A DNA stretch of 64,000 nucleotides, taken from Meandrina meandrites (lineage: Eukaryota > Cnidaria > Anthozoa > Scleractinia > Meandrinidae). Positions 15,101 to 23,852 of the stretch are shown piece by piece. The DNA lies in the NCBI GenBank assembly GCA_963693305.1, contig OY855905.1:44316895-44380894 (forward strand), read 5' to 3'. The translations under genes were made by a program, and so were the position numbers. How positions within the stretch are numbered: the stretch's first letter is position 1; each line of letters opens with the position of its first letter. The notes beneath the pieces are model-generated. The model searched no databases. It worked only from the letters and a program-made list of their open reading frames with translations, and had not been told where the DNA came from.

Positions 15101-16120
15101 TTTCAAGTTACGGAAACTGGGATATGCTCCGGTCTGATGGGCCACTAGGCTCATACCTGGCTGCATTTTATGTAGGTTATGCCAAAGATCTTCAGCATGG
15201 ATTTCAAACATATGCAGACTCAACTTTACCTTACCTTGTAGTTGCAAGGTTTCCAGTTGAAAAACCCAATGTTCAAATTTTTCCCTTTTTCTCCTTGTTC
15301 CACACAACTTGGGAAATCCCATTTCCTTAATAAAGCTGTCACTCCCTTCCCACCCCTCTTCTCTTTATAGCGGGACTCGTTTTGAAAAAGAGGCAAAAGA
15401 TTCTCGTTCCTGGTAACAAAGCAATGCAAGCACAACGCCTTACCTTGTCTTGCCTTCTTCGTTCTTGTAGGTACTAATATACAGGCCGTTTAGCTGAACC
15501 GAAAACGTCGAATTATAGTTCATGACCAACACATACTGTCCAACTTCAAGATCATCTTCTAGTTCGAAAACAAAGTAATCATTCTTGGGATATTCCCAGG
15601 CCTTCTTGACGGGCACTTCCTCGCCCGGGGTAGCGGTGTCGGGTTTCGCGGGCTTGTAAACTTTGGCGTCGTTCACAGTCATGTCTTTGATTTGAATTAG
15701 GATGTAGGACATGAAGTCTGATTTTTCAGTCACTTTAATCAGGACGGAGACTTTTCCTTGAAAAGTGTTCTGTTCCAAGTACGGATCCAAGTAGAAGTCG
15801 TAGTGAATCGGTCGAATATTTTGCGGTAATCGAACATTGTACCAAGGCTCCGGTCCCGTTGGCTCGGTCGGACTCACTGAAGGTTGTTCGGTCTCTTCTC
15901 TTTTCACCTTTCCCTGTTCCGACTTTTCTGCCAGAGCGTCTTTTCTTGCTTTTCTGGCGCTAAAAACGCCAGAAATGACCCCCACAAAGATAATCAATAC
16001 GATCACAACTACAACCAGAACGATCGCTTTCGTCCGCGAGATAAAAAACCCTTGCCCCGATTCCTTTTTGTCGCCGTCGCCATCTTCTTTACTTTTCATT
16101 GGAACTTCTTCGGAAGACAT
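190..16120 (-). CDS. M1 zinc aminopeptidase, aminopeptidase N-like (13 exons, C-terminus off window)
   Basis: A type II membrane peptidase that would remove N-terminal residues from extracellular peptides. Coding exons, high to low: 15444-16120, 12711-12990, 12090-12210, 11107-11261, 9714-9827, 9141-9275, 8422-8487, 6976-7041, 6290-6453, 5770-5858, 5461-5585, 1380-1435, 190-326. All junctions are GT/AG and phases agree, giving about 728 residues. Residues 1-31 are a short cytosolic tail and 32-53 a signal-anchor helix. The GAMEN exopeptidase motif is at about 370-374. The gluzincin zinc site is HELAH (406-410) plus Glu429 in NEGF. The transition-state Tyr is about 492 (SYSKG). The last exon matches the start of the ERAP1-like C-terminal domain (ERQYVPW). 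Family members are about 950-1000 residues, so roughly a quarter lies left of base 190. Aminopeptidase N versus another M1 ectopeptidase (A-, Q- or ERAP-like) cannot be settled without orthology. Introns carry many MITEs; the catalytic residues are intact, so the gene looks functional. Confidence 0.93.
443..1024. mobile_element. TCGA-rich MITE with inverted ends
   Basis: The ends are inverted copies (GACGTAACATGTC at the left, its complement at the right). Both subterminal regions are packed with short TCGAT/ATCGA units in opposite orientation. A TTAAC next to each end may be the target duplication. It lies in the intron between the last two visible aminopeptidase exons. No coding capacity is seen. 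Confidence 0.6.
1463..1856. mobile_element. MITE with TTAAAGGGGCAGT-type ends
   Basis: The left end is AAAGGGGCAGTATCACG. The right end is the complement of AAAGGGGCAGTCTCACC. It belongs to the same terminus class as the elements at 17205-17553 and 20468-20833 (AAAGGGGCACTGTCACG), but the interior differs. It is intronic and non-coding. Confidence 0.6.
2207..2650. mobile_element. Foldback insert with a tRNA-like segment
   Basis: GGGAGTGACTATTC and the following 22 bases recur inverted at 2611-2650. On the minus strand at 2280-2345 there is a tRNA-type internal promoter: an A-box-like TAGCCTAGTGG and a B-box GGTTCAAATCC. There is no matching acceptor stem, so it is tRNA-derived, not a tRNA gene. 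The element is nested in the 3.3-kb transposon. Confidence 0.55.
2395..2545. repeat. Minisatellite, about 20-bp unit (AGGCTAACCGNAGTGC)
   Basis: About seven imperfect head-to-tail units of AGGCTAACCGGAGTGC plus a 4-6 base spacer that varies. It lies within the foldback insert. Confidence 0.8.
4757..4914 (-). CDS. Zinc-motif exon in the 3.3-kb element, RAG1-like N-terminal region (candidate)
   Basis: An ATG at 4914 opens 52 codons beginning [16 protein letters not shown] and ending near SPNVHPR, followed by a usable GTACAT donor. If read through, the frame gives HPRYIC and stops 9 codons later. A CRxCG pair, a long spacer with a hydrophobic run, then HP-x2-(I/F)C resembles the first zinc-binding block of RAG1-like proteins seen in invertebrates. 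Upstream, a GTAAGT donor at about 5170 could end a non-coding first exon. The rest of such a protein was not found. A chance ORF, or an unrelated two-cysteine protein, is possible. Confidence 0.35.
7281..7763. mobile_element. pogo-like MITE, TA target
   Basis: CAGTTGAAGCTCTCGTAA at the left and its near-complement ending GCTTCGACTG at the right, with TA on both sides (7279-7280, 7764-7765). The interior is built from repeated CTCGTAAGCGGAC units in both orientations. Termini beginning CAGT-GAA with a TA target are typical of the pogo/Tigger branch of Tc1/mariner. It has no transposase and lies in an aminopeptidase intron. Confidence 0.7.
8862..8955 (-). repeat. SINE fragment (family 2)
   Basis: The complement reads GCCATGGGTTCGATTTCCGA followed by a stretch ending in TTTGTCCCACG and TCATCTTTATC. 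This is the B-box and body of the tRNA-derived family found whole at 31318-31452. The tRNA-like 5' half is missing. Confidence 0.6.
10850..10990. mobile_element. Degenerate copy of the AAAATATCCATA foldback MITE
   Basis: It starts GTTCCAGGAAATATCCATAT and contains the AATTTTAAAAGGGAAATATG core shared with the copies at 13216-13401 and 46563-46742. The right terminus is lost. Confidence 0.5.
11107..11261 (-). CDS. Aminopeptidase exon 4: GAMEN and HEXXH motifs
   Basis: This exon encodes [17 protein letters not shown], then ends exactly on HELAHQ. The exopeptidase motif and the first two zinc ligands are therefore on one 155-base exon. The third ligand (Glu of [10 protein letters not shown]) is on the next exon (9714-9827), which begins WFGN. 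The spacing HEXXH-x18-E is canonical across the junction, which confirms the splice. Confidence 0.95.
13031..13819. mobile_element. Inverted-repeat element, about 110-bp arms, with nested MITE
   Basis: CAAAACAGCTCAAG, TTCCTAT and AAGGGTGAATTAA at the left recur inverted at 13700-13819, including the subterminal GAAGTGAATATTTCAAT. A separate 186-bp foldback MITE (13216-13401) has inserted between the arms. It lies in intron 1 of the aminopeptidase gene. Confidence 0.65.
13216..13401. mobile_element. Foldback MITE (GTTCCA-AAAATATCCATACC family)
   Basis: Almost the whole element is an imperfect palindrome: GTTCCATAAAATATCCATAC at the left, its complement ending GAAC at the right, with a poly-C tract in one arm. 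Related copies are at 14397-14573 and 46563-46742, with decayed ones near 10855, 13870-13980 and 14105-14240. It is a high-copy local family. Confidence 0.75.
14358..14861. mobile_element. Composite inverted-repeat element in aminopeptidase intron 1
   Basis: The outer ends AATTACAGTCAAATACTCAG are inverted. Inside, a second inverted pair (ATTTTTGATTAACGGC near 14577; complement near 14805) encloses a 190-bp palindrome at 14607-14795. A copy of the AAAATATCCATA MITE (14397-14573) sits in the left arm. It is non-coding. Confidence 0.55.
14867..15239 (+). repeat. tRNA-derived SINE, family 1
   Basis: It begins GTGGGAGGTGCGGTGGCC (A-box region), then B-box GGTTCGAGCCC. The long body contains CTCTCATAGTGCC, CACCCAGGTG and CATCCCATCCAGGGGGG, and it ends with ACCTT repeats. 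The same family is at 33442-33764, 48690-48940 and 59832-60015. It lies immediately downstream of aminopeptidase exon 1, in intron 1. Confidence 0.85.
15444..16120 (-). CDS. Aminopeptidase exon 1: cytosolic tail, signal anchor, start of N-terminal domain
   Basis: The start is the first Met of the frame, followed by an acidic/basic hydrophilic stretch (residues 1-31) and a strongly Val/Ile-rich helix (32-53) with basic residues on both sides. This is the usual type II arrangement. A Lys/Glu- then Pro-rich stalk leads to the first beta strands, where [18 protein letters not shown] is the typical M1 opening. The donor at 15443 is a good GTAAGG. No cleavable signal peptide is seen. Confidence 0.9.
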
Positions 16121-16660
16121 GACTGTTGTTGTCTAAGTTTTGCAAGTAGAAACCAAAGAGAACGCAGACGTTCAACCAAGCTTTCCAACTCCACGGATCG
16201 AGTCCTGCGATACGATACTTGCGCTTGTAAAACACAGTCGATAAACAACAGGTTGTCATCCGAGTCGTGTACTGACCAATCAGAGCATGAATTCTGGAAA
16301 GGGCGGGAAAACATTGACAAGTCAAGTACAAGGATGAAGCTCAGCTAGATTCAATCAGATTAGTTCCAGAAGGCACAAATATTTTGACTTCAAATTCATA
16401 GTCGCCAGGGATCGAAATCGCGCAGGCGTTCGGAAACCGAAGGGAAAAAATGTCTGCAACAAAAGGTCCCCTCTAGTCTGGTATCAGTCCCTGCTGTAGC
16501 TCTAAAATTATTCGTAAAAGTATCAAGTCTGTGGAAGAAACTAATGTTGCTTCTTGAGTTTGGTTCTTAAAACAATAGATGAAAGGTCATAACAATGCCT
16601 CTCTAGCCCTGAATAACAATAGAGGGAGTGTTTACAGCGGGCGAATGAAAATAGAGGTTG
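16121..16660. other. Aminopeptidase 5' flank
   Basis: Presumed 5' UTR and promoter of the minus-strand aminopeptidase. An ATTGGTCAG (inverted CCAAT-type) lies at about 16275. No convincing TATA box was found. The TSS cannot be placed from sequence alone. Confidence 0.35.
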
Positions 16661-16663
16661 GCG

Positions 16664-16705
16664 TACTATATTTCGGCTGGCCAAACCAGCCTTCTTCGGG
16701 TACAA
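16664..16705 (-). ncRNA. Hammerhead-like motif, degenerate (Penelope/retrozyme type)
   Basis: Read on the minus strand: GTAC, CCGAAGA, an 8-bp-class stem GGCTGG/CCAGCC closing TTTGG, then GAAA, a short AU-rich closing segment, and GTAC. Stem I (GTAC/GTAC) and stem II pair perfectly. The conserved CUGANGA has C in place of U, so cleavage is unlikely. Confidence 0.45.
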
Positions 16706-16899
16706 TGGGAGATTACATTGGAAGGGGCGTTTTATAGGGGTGTTTTAATAATACAGCATTTTTTCACATTTTATGTTGTAACGTTTCTCCATGTTTTTAG
16801 TACTTATTACTTAGCTGCGTCACTTAGTCTTTTGTCGTTGCTTGTTATATCGTATTTCCCATATTTGAAATTTGTAACGTTTTTAGAGTCATCCTCTGT

Positions 16900-16945
16900 A
16901 ACACCCTGAAAAAGGAAGGCCATGCCTTCCGAAATATTGGAAAAT
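16900..16945 (+). ncRNA. Second hammerhead-like motif, inverted to the first
   Basis: Plus strand: CTGAAAA, then GGAAGG paired with CCTTCC around CCATG, then GAAATATT. Stem II is strong. The CUGANGA box has A for the invariant G, and stem I is weak. It faces the motif at 16664-16705 across about 200 bp. Confidence 0.4.
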
Positions 16946-17141
16946 ACCTTCCTTATCTGCAACAACTGATGGCATGAATTGAAAATCGCAGGACATCCAT
17001 GAGCGCGCCCTCCCGGCCGGGGGGGGGGGGGGGGGAAGGACTCTCATACGAAAAGGGCGGGGATGCTCGTCAGAAATTTTGAAAACAACCGCTATATAAA
17101 AGAGAGCAATCTGGGCGTGGCTCAAGATTTTCTTGATCCCT

Positions 17142-17616
17142 TAAAGACACCAAAATGCTAAAAATAGAACTTCTATATTTCAATACTTCTTCGTGCGCAA
17201 CCCTAAAGGGGCACTGTCACGAGCATACCTTCAAAAATTCAACAGCCCAAAAACATGTTTACACCATCAAGTTTTCTTAAAACTACTGTACCAGTGTACT
17301 GAAGTTAAATATAAAGTGATATCACTGCGATACTATCGGGAGCCTTAGATCTCGACTTTTTCAAGTTCTGTCCGCTTGTGGTTTGGAAAAATTGATGAAA
17401 ACTATTTACGGTCACCCTCTTCTTTAAACAATTTACTAGATATCCTTCCCGTTCTGTTCTAGGAGCATGTCCTGCATGGTTGAAAGTACTTTGTTGTCAT
17501 TTTGGTGCCGTTTTACTAAAAAAGCCAAAAAATGTCTGTGACAGTGTCCCTTTAAAGACACCAAAATGCTAAAAATGGAACTTCTATATTTCAATACTTC
17601 TTCGTGTGCAACCCTT
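17142..17616. repeat. 62-bp direct repeats flanking a MITE (17205-17553)
   Basis: AAAGACACCAAAATGCTAAA and the next about 42 bases occur at 17142-17204 and again at 17554-17616 with about two differences. Between them is a MITE with inverted ends AAAGGGGCACTGTCACG. A target duplication this long is not normal for a DNA transposon, so a local duplication seems to have accompanied or followed insertion. Confidence 0.65.
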
Positions 17617-18146
17617 AACGAGACCTTGACGGCTAAAACTGTTGGCGTTTTGCCCGGAACACCCTAAGTAAGACTAAGACCAAAAATCCGGAATATATAC
17701 CCCGCAACCTTTCGGGGAGCGCGCGTTGGACATGAGACGGTAGCAGGGCGCCCTGGACGGTAGATATAGCCAACGAGGCGCGTAGTGTCACGTCGGCTCA
17801 GTTGGCTGTAACTATTTCATATCCAACAAGCGCGAATGGAATAATTGTTTTATAAAAACACCAAGAGAATTTCAATATTTGAGCAACCCGGCTGTTCAAG
17901 CTGACACGTGCTCCTACCGTTGTGGTCCACGGTTTATGAACTCATGGCCTGTTGACAAATCACAACACGGGAATCATGCAATAAACAATGGCTAGTTTTT
18001 AATTAATATACAATAAAATTCATCTACGATAGATTTATACACACACTGTACGGCACAACTGTATTACACCACACGTGTATTTTTTTATTGGCTAAAGGTA
18101 CTTGTATTTTCCAGTAATTAGGGCAGCAGTGACGGTGAGCTCGAAC

Positions 18147-18816
18147 ATAAGGCCATCCCCTTTTTTTCTCTGTTTAGCGTCGTCCGACCGACCCAGATTT
18201 TCGCGTTTTCAAAAACAAAAAAAGTTATGCAGAAGGCAATGACGATTATTTCAATGAAATGTTACTTTGATCCGAAACATAGGCAATTTTTTGCCACACA
18301 GTTTTGGTGGTTCATCCTTTTTTCGCTGTTCTCGCTTGAGTTTAACCACGACGTCGATTTTTCCTTCCTCCATTGCCGCCAAGTTGACTTTATAACCACG
18401 GCTTGTTGTTTCCAGGCTCTACGGATATTACGCTGGGCTGATCGCTGAGATACCAGGCCTCCTAGTTCCAGACTCCTTTTCCAATATTTTTTTGTTTATC
18501 GTAAAAATACTCTTCTTTTTTGGCCATCGTAGTTTAACTTAAAATAACACGCAAACTGCGGTGATGAACATTACGGACAAACGCATTGTTAGAAAAAAAT
18601 AGACCTTTTACTTGACGTTTCGTATGCTTCTACATACATCTTCAGAAGTAACCGTTGAATGGAAAGACGACTAAATACAATAAAATACAATGAAATAACA
18701 ATTTGCACATAACAAAATGTGCAAACTACTAGGTTTTTTTTTCTTTTCTGACCGACCGACCCAAAATCAGAAAACGCATTCGACAATAAACGAAAAAAAG
18801 GGGGATGGCCTAAGCA
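18147..18816. mobile_element. Inverted-repeat element with AGGCCATCCCC ends
   Basis: AAGGCCATCCCC followed by a T run and GACCGACCCA at the left is mirrored by the complement at 18745-18816. The hammerhead-bearing segment (18608-18651) lies inside. No transposase. Confidence 0.55.
18608..18651 (-). ncRNA. Hammerhead ribozyme motif, type I, complete core
   Basis: On the minus strand: TTACTT (stem I), CTGAAGA (matches invariant CUGANGA), GTATG/CATAC stem II around a TAGAAG loop, GAAAC, a minimal ACGT stem III, the GUC cleavage triplet, then AAGTAA, which pairs perfectly with TTACTT. All invariant core positions are present. This is the short-stem-III form known from Penelope-like elements and animal retrozymes, which cleaves best as a dimer. 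No reverse transcriptase is adjacent. Confidence 0.65.
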
Positions 18817-18839
18817 GTTTGTAACAGTATGCAGTTTTA

Positions 18840-19085
18840 TCTTTTCACCTGCAGTTTTCCTCTCATCCACTGCCGGGGCCCTTCCCGAGCAGTTATGACT
18901 TTGTGTATGCAACATTGCAATGACTTCAGGGGAGTATCCCCGTCTGAACGATTTCCGCTCAACGTGACGCGACTGTACTGCCACTGAGTGATCGACGGGA
19001 ATCGAACCCATGGCCTCCCAGATACTGGTTGGGCCCCGGCCCCCCGGGGGTTGGGCGCTCTAACCGCTGAGCTACGAGAGACTCG
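18840..19085 (-). repeat. tRNA-derived SINE (family 2 head, different body)
   Basis: The complement starts TCTCGTAGCTCAGCGGTTAG (A-box), has a GC-rich insertion, then B-box GGGTTCGATTCCCGTCG, followed by a 150-base body with ACGTTGAGCGGAAATCG. The head matches 31318-31452. Confidence 0.7.
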
Positions 19086-19953
19086 TGGTGAGCTAGGACA
19101 TTTTTCTAGCCTTGTAGCCTAATTGCCTAAAGTGTCGCGTTTCTACATCCCATATTTAACTGGAGAGCGCGGAATGGGAGCGCGTGTTAACCCGTGTAGA
19201 AATGTAGTGGGGAGATTAGACTGCGAGCAGTCGGTTTTTGTTCGCGAAAATCCTACGAGCGACAAGAAAAGCCGAAAATATGCAAATGAGGGGAAGGAAC
19301 GAGGGGAGAATAAGGCGAGACACGAAAAAAATGCAGTCGATGTGATTCGTCAGTGCAACGGTTGCAACGGTTGACATAAGGTAGTGGCCAGTAGTGAGAG
19401 AACGCAAAACTCTGAATACCTGAAATGAATCAGAGTACACAAAATCAAACATAGAAGAATGACTTTGTGATGACAATCAGACAAGACAAAAAGTTTATAA
19501 TGACGAGGACGATGATGAAATTCCTGGTCCGTTGAACTTTGATCAGTTTCTTTTGAACTTTTTTCCATATCGGGCGTCCTTTGTACTGCGGTCACATGTC
19601 AAGTCCGGCACCTGATGTTCATTACAATATCTTTTGATCAGAAAGGCGAAACTAGGGATACGTTAGAAGGGGATGGGAGAGGGGTTATAAACGCGAAGCT
19701 CGATTGAAGGGAACGCGTTCCTTTCTCTCTCCTTCCATTCGCTCTTCGCGCTTCTAGTTTTCCCCCATCCCTTCCCTTTGAACCCTGCCACGCAGGTAAA
19801 AAATCTTTTGCAGCTTTTGGCACCATCCAGCACTCGGTATCGCAAAAAACAACTCCTTTTCTTTATCCAATTTGGTATAGAGATTTATACAAATCCTAAC
19901 GTTACTAATTATGCACTTCTGATGTTACGTGCTGTTCAATTTGGGGAATGATA
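19086..19953. other. Spacer without recognised genes
   Basis: There are short open frames in several registers, none with splice context or a family match. A purine-rich stretch at 19270-19330 and a pyrimidine-rich stretch at 19715-19780 are the only compositional features. Confidence 0.5.
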
Positions 19954-21242
19954 ACAGGGTCTGGAAGGGGGGGTCTGGATCTCGAGTCACGGGTTAAATT
20001 TCCGTACATTCACGAATCACGTAATTTTTTCTTTAGATTTCACGAATCACCTGGTTAGGTAATGAATTGATTAAGTCTATAAATGATTATACTGTTTCTT
20101 TTGTGGTTGCTGGACAACTGTAGGCAAGAGTTGGTCTTAATGACCCCGTGATGGGAAGGAAACAGAAAGTACGGTGATCAACTTGATGATTCTTTGCTGT
20201 TCGTTTGATAAAGTATAAAAGGAATGAAGTTCATTGCTATTAAATCGATTGTTTTTGATAAGAAGCTCACGGGAGTGACTGGCCTCTCGTAGTGTTTCCA
20301 CTCCACTATCTTCCTATTGGTCCTCCGCTAGCTGGTGGTCCTCCTCGTTAGAAGTGCAGTCACATTTAGATTGTTTTGATCACACGAGACTGTTGGTTTG
20401 ATTTAATGCAGTTTTCAAGGACTGCGCACTCTGTGGGAATCCGTTCTCCTTCTGGTAACTCTTTCTGGTAAGGTCACTTCAAAAATTCAACAGCTCAAAA
20501 ACATGTTTACACCTTTGGAAGCCTATTAACAGTGGTCAAGTTTTCTTAAAATTATTATATCAGCGTCCTGAAGATAAATATAGAGTGATTTTACTCGGGA
20601 GCGTTTGATCTCAACTTGAAAAAGTCAGCCTGACTTTTTCAAGTTCTGTCCTTGTGGCTTGGAAAAATGGATGAAAACTATTTACGGTCACCCTCTTCTT
20701 TAAACAATTTGCTAGATATCGTTCCCTTCGCTTTCTAGGAGCATTTCTTGTATGGTTGAAAGTACTTCAGTCGTAATTTTGGTGCCGTTTTACTAAAAAA
20801 GCCAAAAAATGTCCGTGACAGTGCCCCTTTAATGGCAAGGTTCTTCTTGCATGTTTTGTGATGGTCTGTCTGATTGTCAGCTGCCGCACAGCCTTTCCAT
20901 GCTCCTGGGCCCATTCCCTCATGATAAGTTCGTCCCATTTAGACATCGTTTTCACAGGCAATGTTTCATTTTGACAACGATCCGTTACGTTACATAACAA
21001 TAACAGAAAACCTACATGTATTTTGAGCCATCTTGACAGACAATTTGCATGTATTCGTGTAGGGTTATTTGATGTTCACATTATATCGGTAGAAATCACG
21101 ATTCACGGACTACAACTTGAAAGGATCACGCGTCACAGTGAATATATAATTCACGAATCACGGCTGTATTCCACGAGTTTCCCCGATTCACGCTGTTTTT
21201 TGGTCAATTCACGGATCACGCGAAACCCCTTCCAGACCCTGT
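19954..21242. mobile_element. 1.3-kb element, ACAGGGTCTGGAAGGGG ends, GATA target
   Basis: The inverted ends ACAGGGTCTGGAAGGGG are flanked by GATA on both sides (19950-19953, 21243-21246). Subterminal regions carry multiple TTCACGAATCACG units. A second MITE (20468-20833, AAAGGGGCACTGTCACG class) is nested inside. No transposase frame was seen; it is non-autonomous. Confidence 0.65.
20468..20833. mobile_element. MITE, same family as 17205-17553
   Basis: It shares the interior CAACAGC-CAAAAACATGTTTAC, the ATGAAAACTATTTACGGTCA segment and the right end GTGACAGTGCCCCTTT with the 17.2-kb copy. The extreme left end is lost. It is nested in the GATA-target element. Confidence 0.75.
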
Positions 21243-21414
21243 GATAATAGATCTTCGTAGGCGTTATTTGGCTCGTCACGCAACTGACAAGCATTGCGTG
21301 ATGATGCAACGCCGAATAATTCTCTACATTGGTTGCTACCAACATCACTCCCAGGAGAACCAAGGTTAAGGTTAATATATTGTTATGCGTGTTACTTCGA
21401 CATCACGTGTTTAC

Positions 21415-21745
21415 ACAAGGACTAGTAAAAATATTAGCAATGGTGTCATGGTGGCCATATCAGTATTTCTTTTGGACCCTTTGTAAAATAAGTTCTCTTC
21501 TTATAATACCAATATGGTCGCCATGACAATGGTTTATTTCATAAGCCCCAACATAACTATCTTTTCAACATGTTCAACAGGCCAGTTTCGTACTCTTGGT
21601 TTTGAACTGGAAATAGCATGCAATGGAGGCTAATGCAGGGGAATATCATTAAAAACAGCTTCATCTCATTTGCATTAGAAAAGATTTACCCGCATTAGCC
21701 TCAATTGCAAGCTAGTTCCAGTTCGATACCGAGAATACGAAAACG
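21415..21745. mobile_element. Two short foldback MITEs
   Basis: 21436-21540 is an imperfect palindrome around ATGGTGTCATGGTGGCCATA. 21580-21745 has inverted arms AACTGGAAATAGCATGCAAT and GAGGCTAATGC. Neither codes for protein. Confidence 0.5.
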
Positions 21746-21945
21746 GCCTATTGTAAATACCAACAGCCACTTGTTTACTGATATAGCAATGAGAAATTTA
21801 TTAATGGAATCCCTTGACAACAGGGAAAAGCTTGCAGTACACAGCCCCTGAGGAAAGAAAAACACACTTCGACACTGCAGCTGTTCTGAACACCAACAAA
21901 TTACAGCAATTTCCTGAAAACAATTGCACATAAACACAAACTTGG

Positions 21946-23852
21946 CATTAAACGATACAATGCATAATGAAGTTAACTATCTGTAAAACTTTTCCTTGTC
22001 ATCTGCACCTCGCCGATACATTACGTACATATAATCGGTCTCTCATTGTTATGTTTAATGTTTATTTATACTAGGTACTGTACAAAATATCAATATCTGT
22101 GTTAATAGCATTCTTCACCCAACCCCACCCAATTCCAAGGCATTCCCATGCATGAACTCAATTTAAGTTTCGCCTCTTCCTACCCTCATAATATAATACA
22201 GTGATAAAACAAGTGACAATTCAGAAAAACAAAAGAAAAAACCTTCCAAATTTTGCAGCTCGTTGTCTTTTTTTTTAGAAAATTATTGGCAAGAAAAGCA
22301 TACTTCAATCAACTACAGAAAGCTATTTTTAGGCTGTGAAAACTGAAAGAAATTAAAATAGTACGAATAAACCTTTTTATTCAAGGCATGCTGAATGATC
22401 ACTTGCTATATAGAGTATGATGAAACGTAGTCATGAATTAATTTAAGAAGTCTTGAAAGCTTGAAATATTTTTGTCTGGTATTCAGAATAAGGTATCTTG
22501 ACATCATAACAAGTTCCCAATTCTGCAACACTTCCAGCTCTTTCCTAAGGGGTCTTAACAGTTTCAACACAAATGTAACTTATACTGGTTCATACATGCG
22601 AATGCATAGATAAGCCTAATGCTAAGTACAAGCAGTAAAATGTAAGTCAAGATGTGATAAGAAATATGTAATACATAAGATACCAGTACATAATGTAACT
22701 TGAGAGAAACATGTCTATATTCTTCTATCCGATTAACAATTCATTACAAATGAAGAGATACATGTTTAAGTAGAATTAAGACTGCCTAAAGTGAATTTTG
22801 CTCATAAAATTTCCACTTTGTGTATTCCAAGCTAAAAATAACTTTAGACAATCTTTATTGCCAGCTGCTCCAATTTTAACCAGCACATTGGTTAATATTG
22901 GCAGTAAAATTCCATAGGAATATTAGTATATAAAAATCCTGCAAGCACCTTATTACGCAGTTACCCTTCAGTCTCTTCCACTGAGAAAAGAAAAGAACCT
23001 CCCTAAACCATACGAAAAAGACATGCACCAAAAAAACAAAGGATAATATAAAGCAATTGTATCACAGAAATATAAGCCTGCTGTACCAGGGTGTTTTGTT
23101 TTTCAAATTTCCTTCCATTCTAATTTCAAACAGCACAGAAATACATCTGTTTAAGAGGATGTAAATTGTTATGGTGCATGGCAGAATTGTTTTTAGAAAG
23201 CAAGATGTCTTGCAGGAAAAGAGTTAGTATAAGGAATGCAATAACCTCTGAAGCAGTTGCAGAAGTACAACCGATCACATAATTAAACTCTTGAAACTGT
23301 GACATTGGATAGGGTATCTGAAACAATTTCAAGAAGAGTACAAGGCTCCTGTTGTGCATTTTTTTTGACTACTTGTCTTTAAGATTGTCAAAACCAAGCA
23401 AGACAAACAGGGCCTAATGATACTCGCATGAAGGACTCAACAGCTAGCAATCACTTGTACATAATTATTTTTTGTTATTATTATTACCTTCACATAGTGT
23501 CCTACATAAAATTTTAACTTGAGCATAATTTATTACCTGTACTGAATTAAGCCACAATATACTGTAGGTGATTCACAGAGGCGAGAAATTCAAAAGGGAA
23601 TGCTTGAGCAAAGTGGCAGCACACTACAAGGTACATTTACAGAACACATACATGTAGTTGTTACATGAAATACAAAGTTTGTGTTTGTGTTTACTGGGTT
23701 AACATTAACAAGCTAGAACTGACAAGCAAGAAAAGTCTTACGCAATTTACATAGATTGCATAACTACAGACTCACCCTTGAACGATAATTATGAATCAAA
23801 GCTACTGCTCATACCCCTTTACTCAAGCATTCCTGACTAAGTTCTTAGTATC
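21946..23852 (-). other. Probable 3' UTR of the ZFAND gene and AT-rich flank
   Basis: An AT-rich stretch immediately downstream of the ZFAND stop, with no repeats or splice context. AATAAA on the minus strand occurs at about 23529, 22375 and 22062, so a long 3' UTR with alternative poly(A) sites is plausible. The true end is unknown. Confidence 0.4.

Noticed and set aside
15837..16348. Plus-strand ORFs opposite aminopeptidase exon 1
   Set aside because: Shadows of the coding exon on the other strand.
18589..19011. 140-codon minus ORF
   Set aside because: It runs through a SINE and the hammerhead segment; no protein signature.
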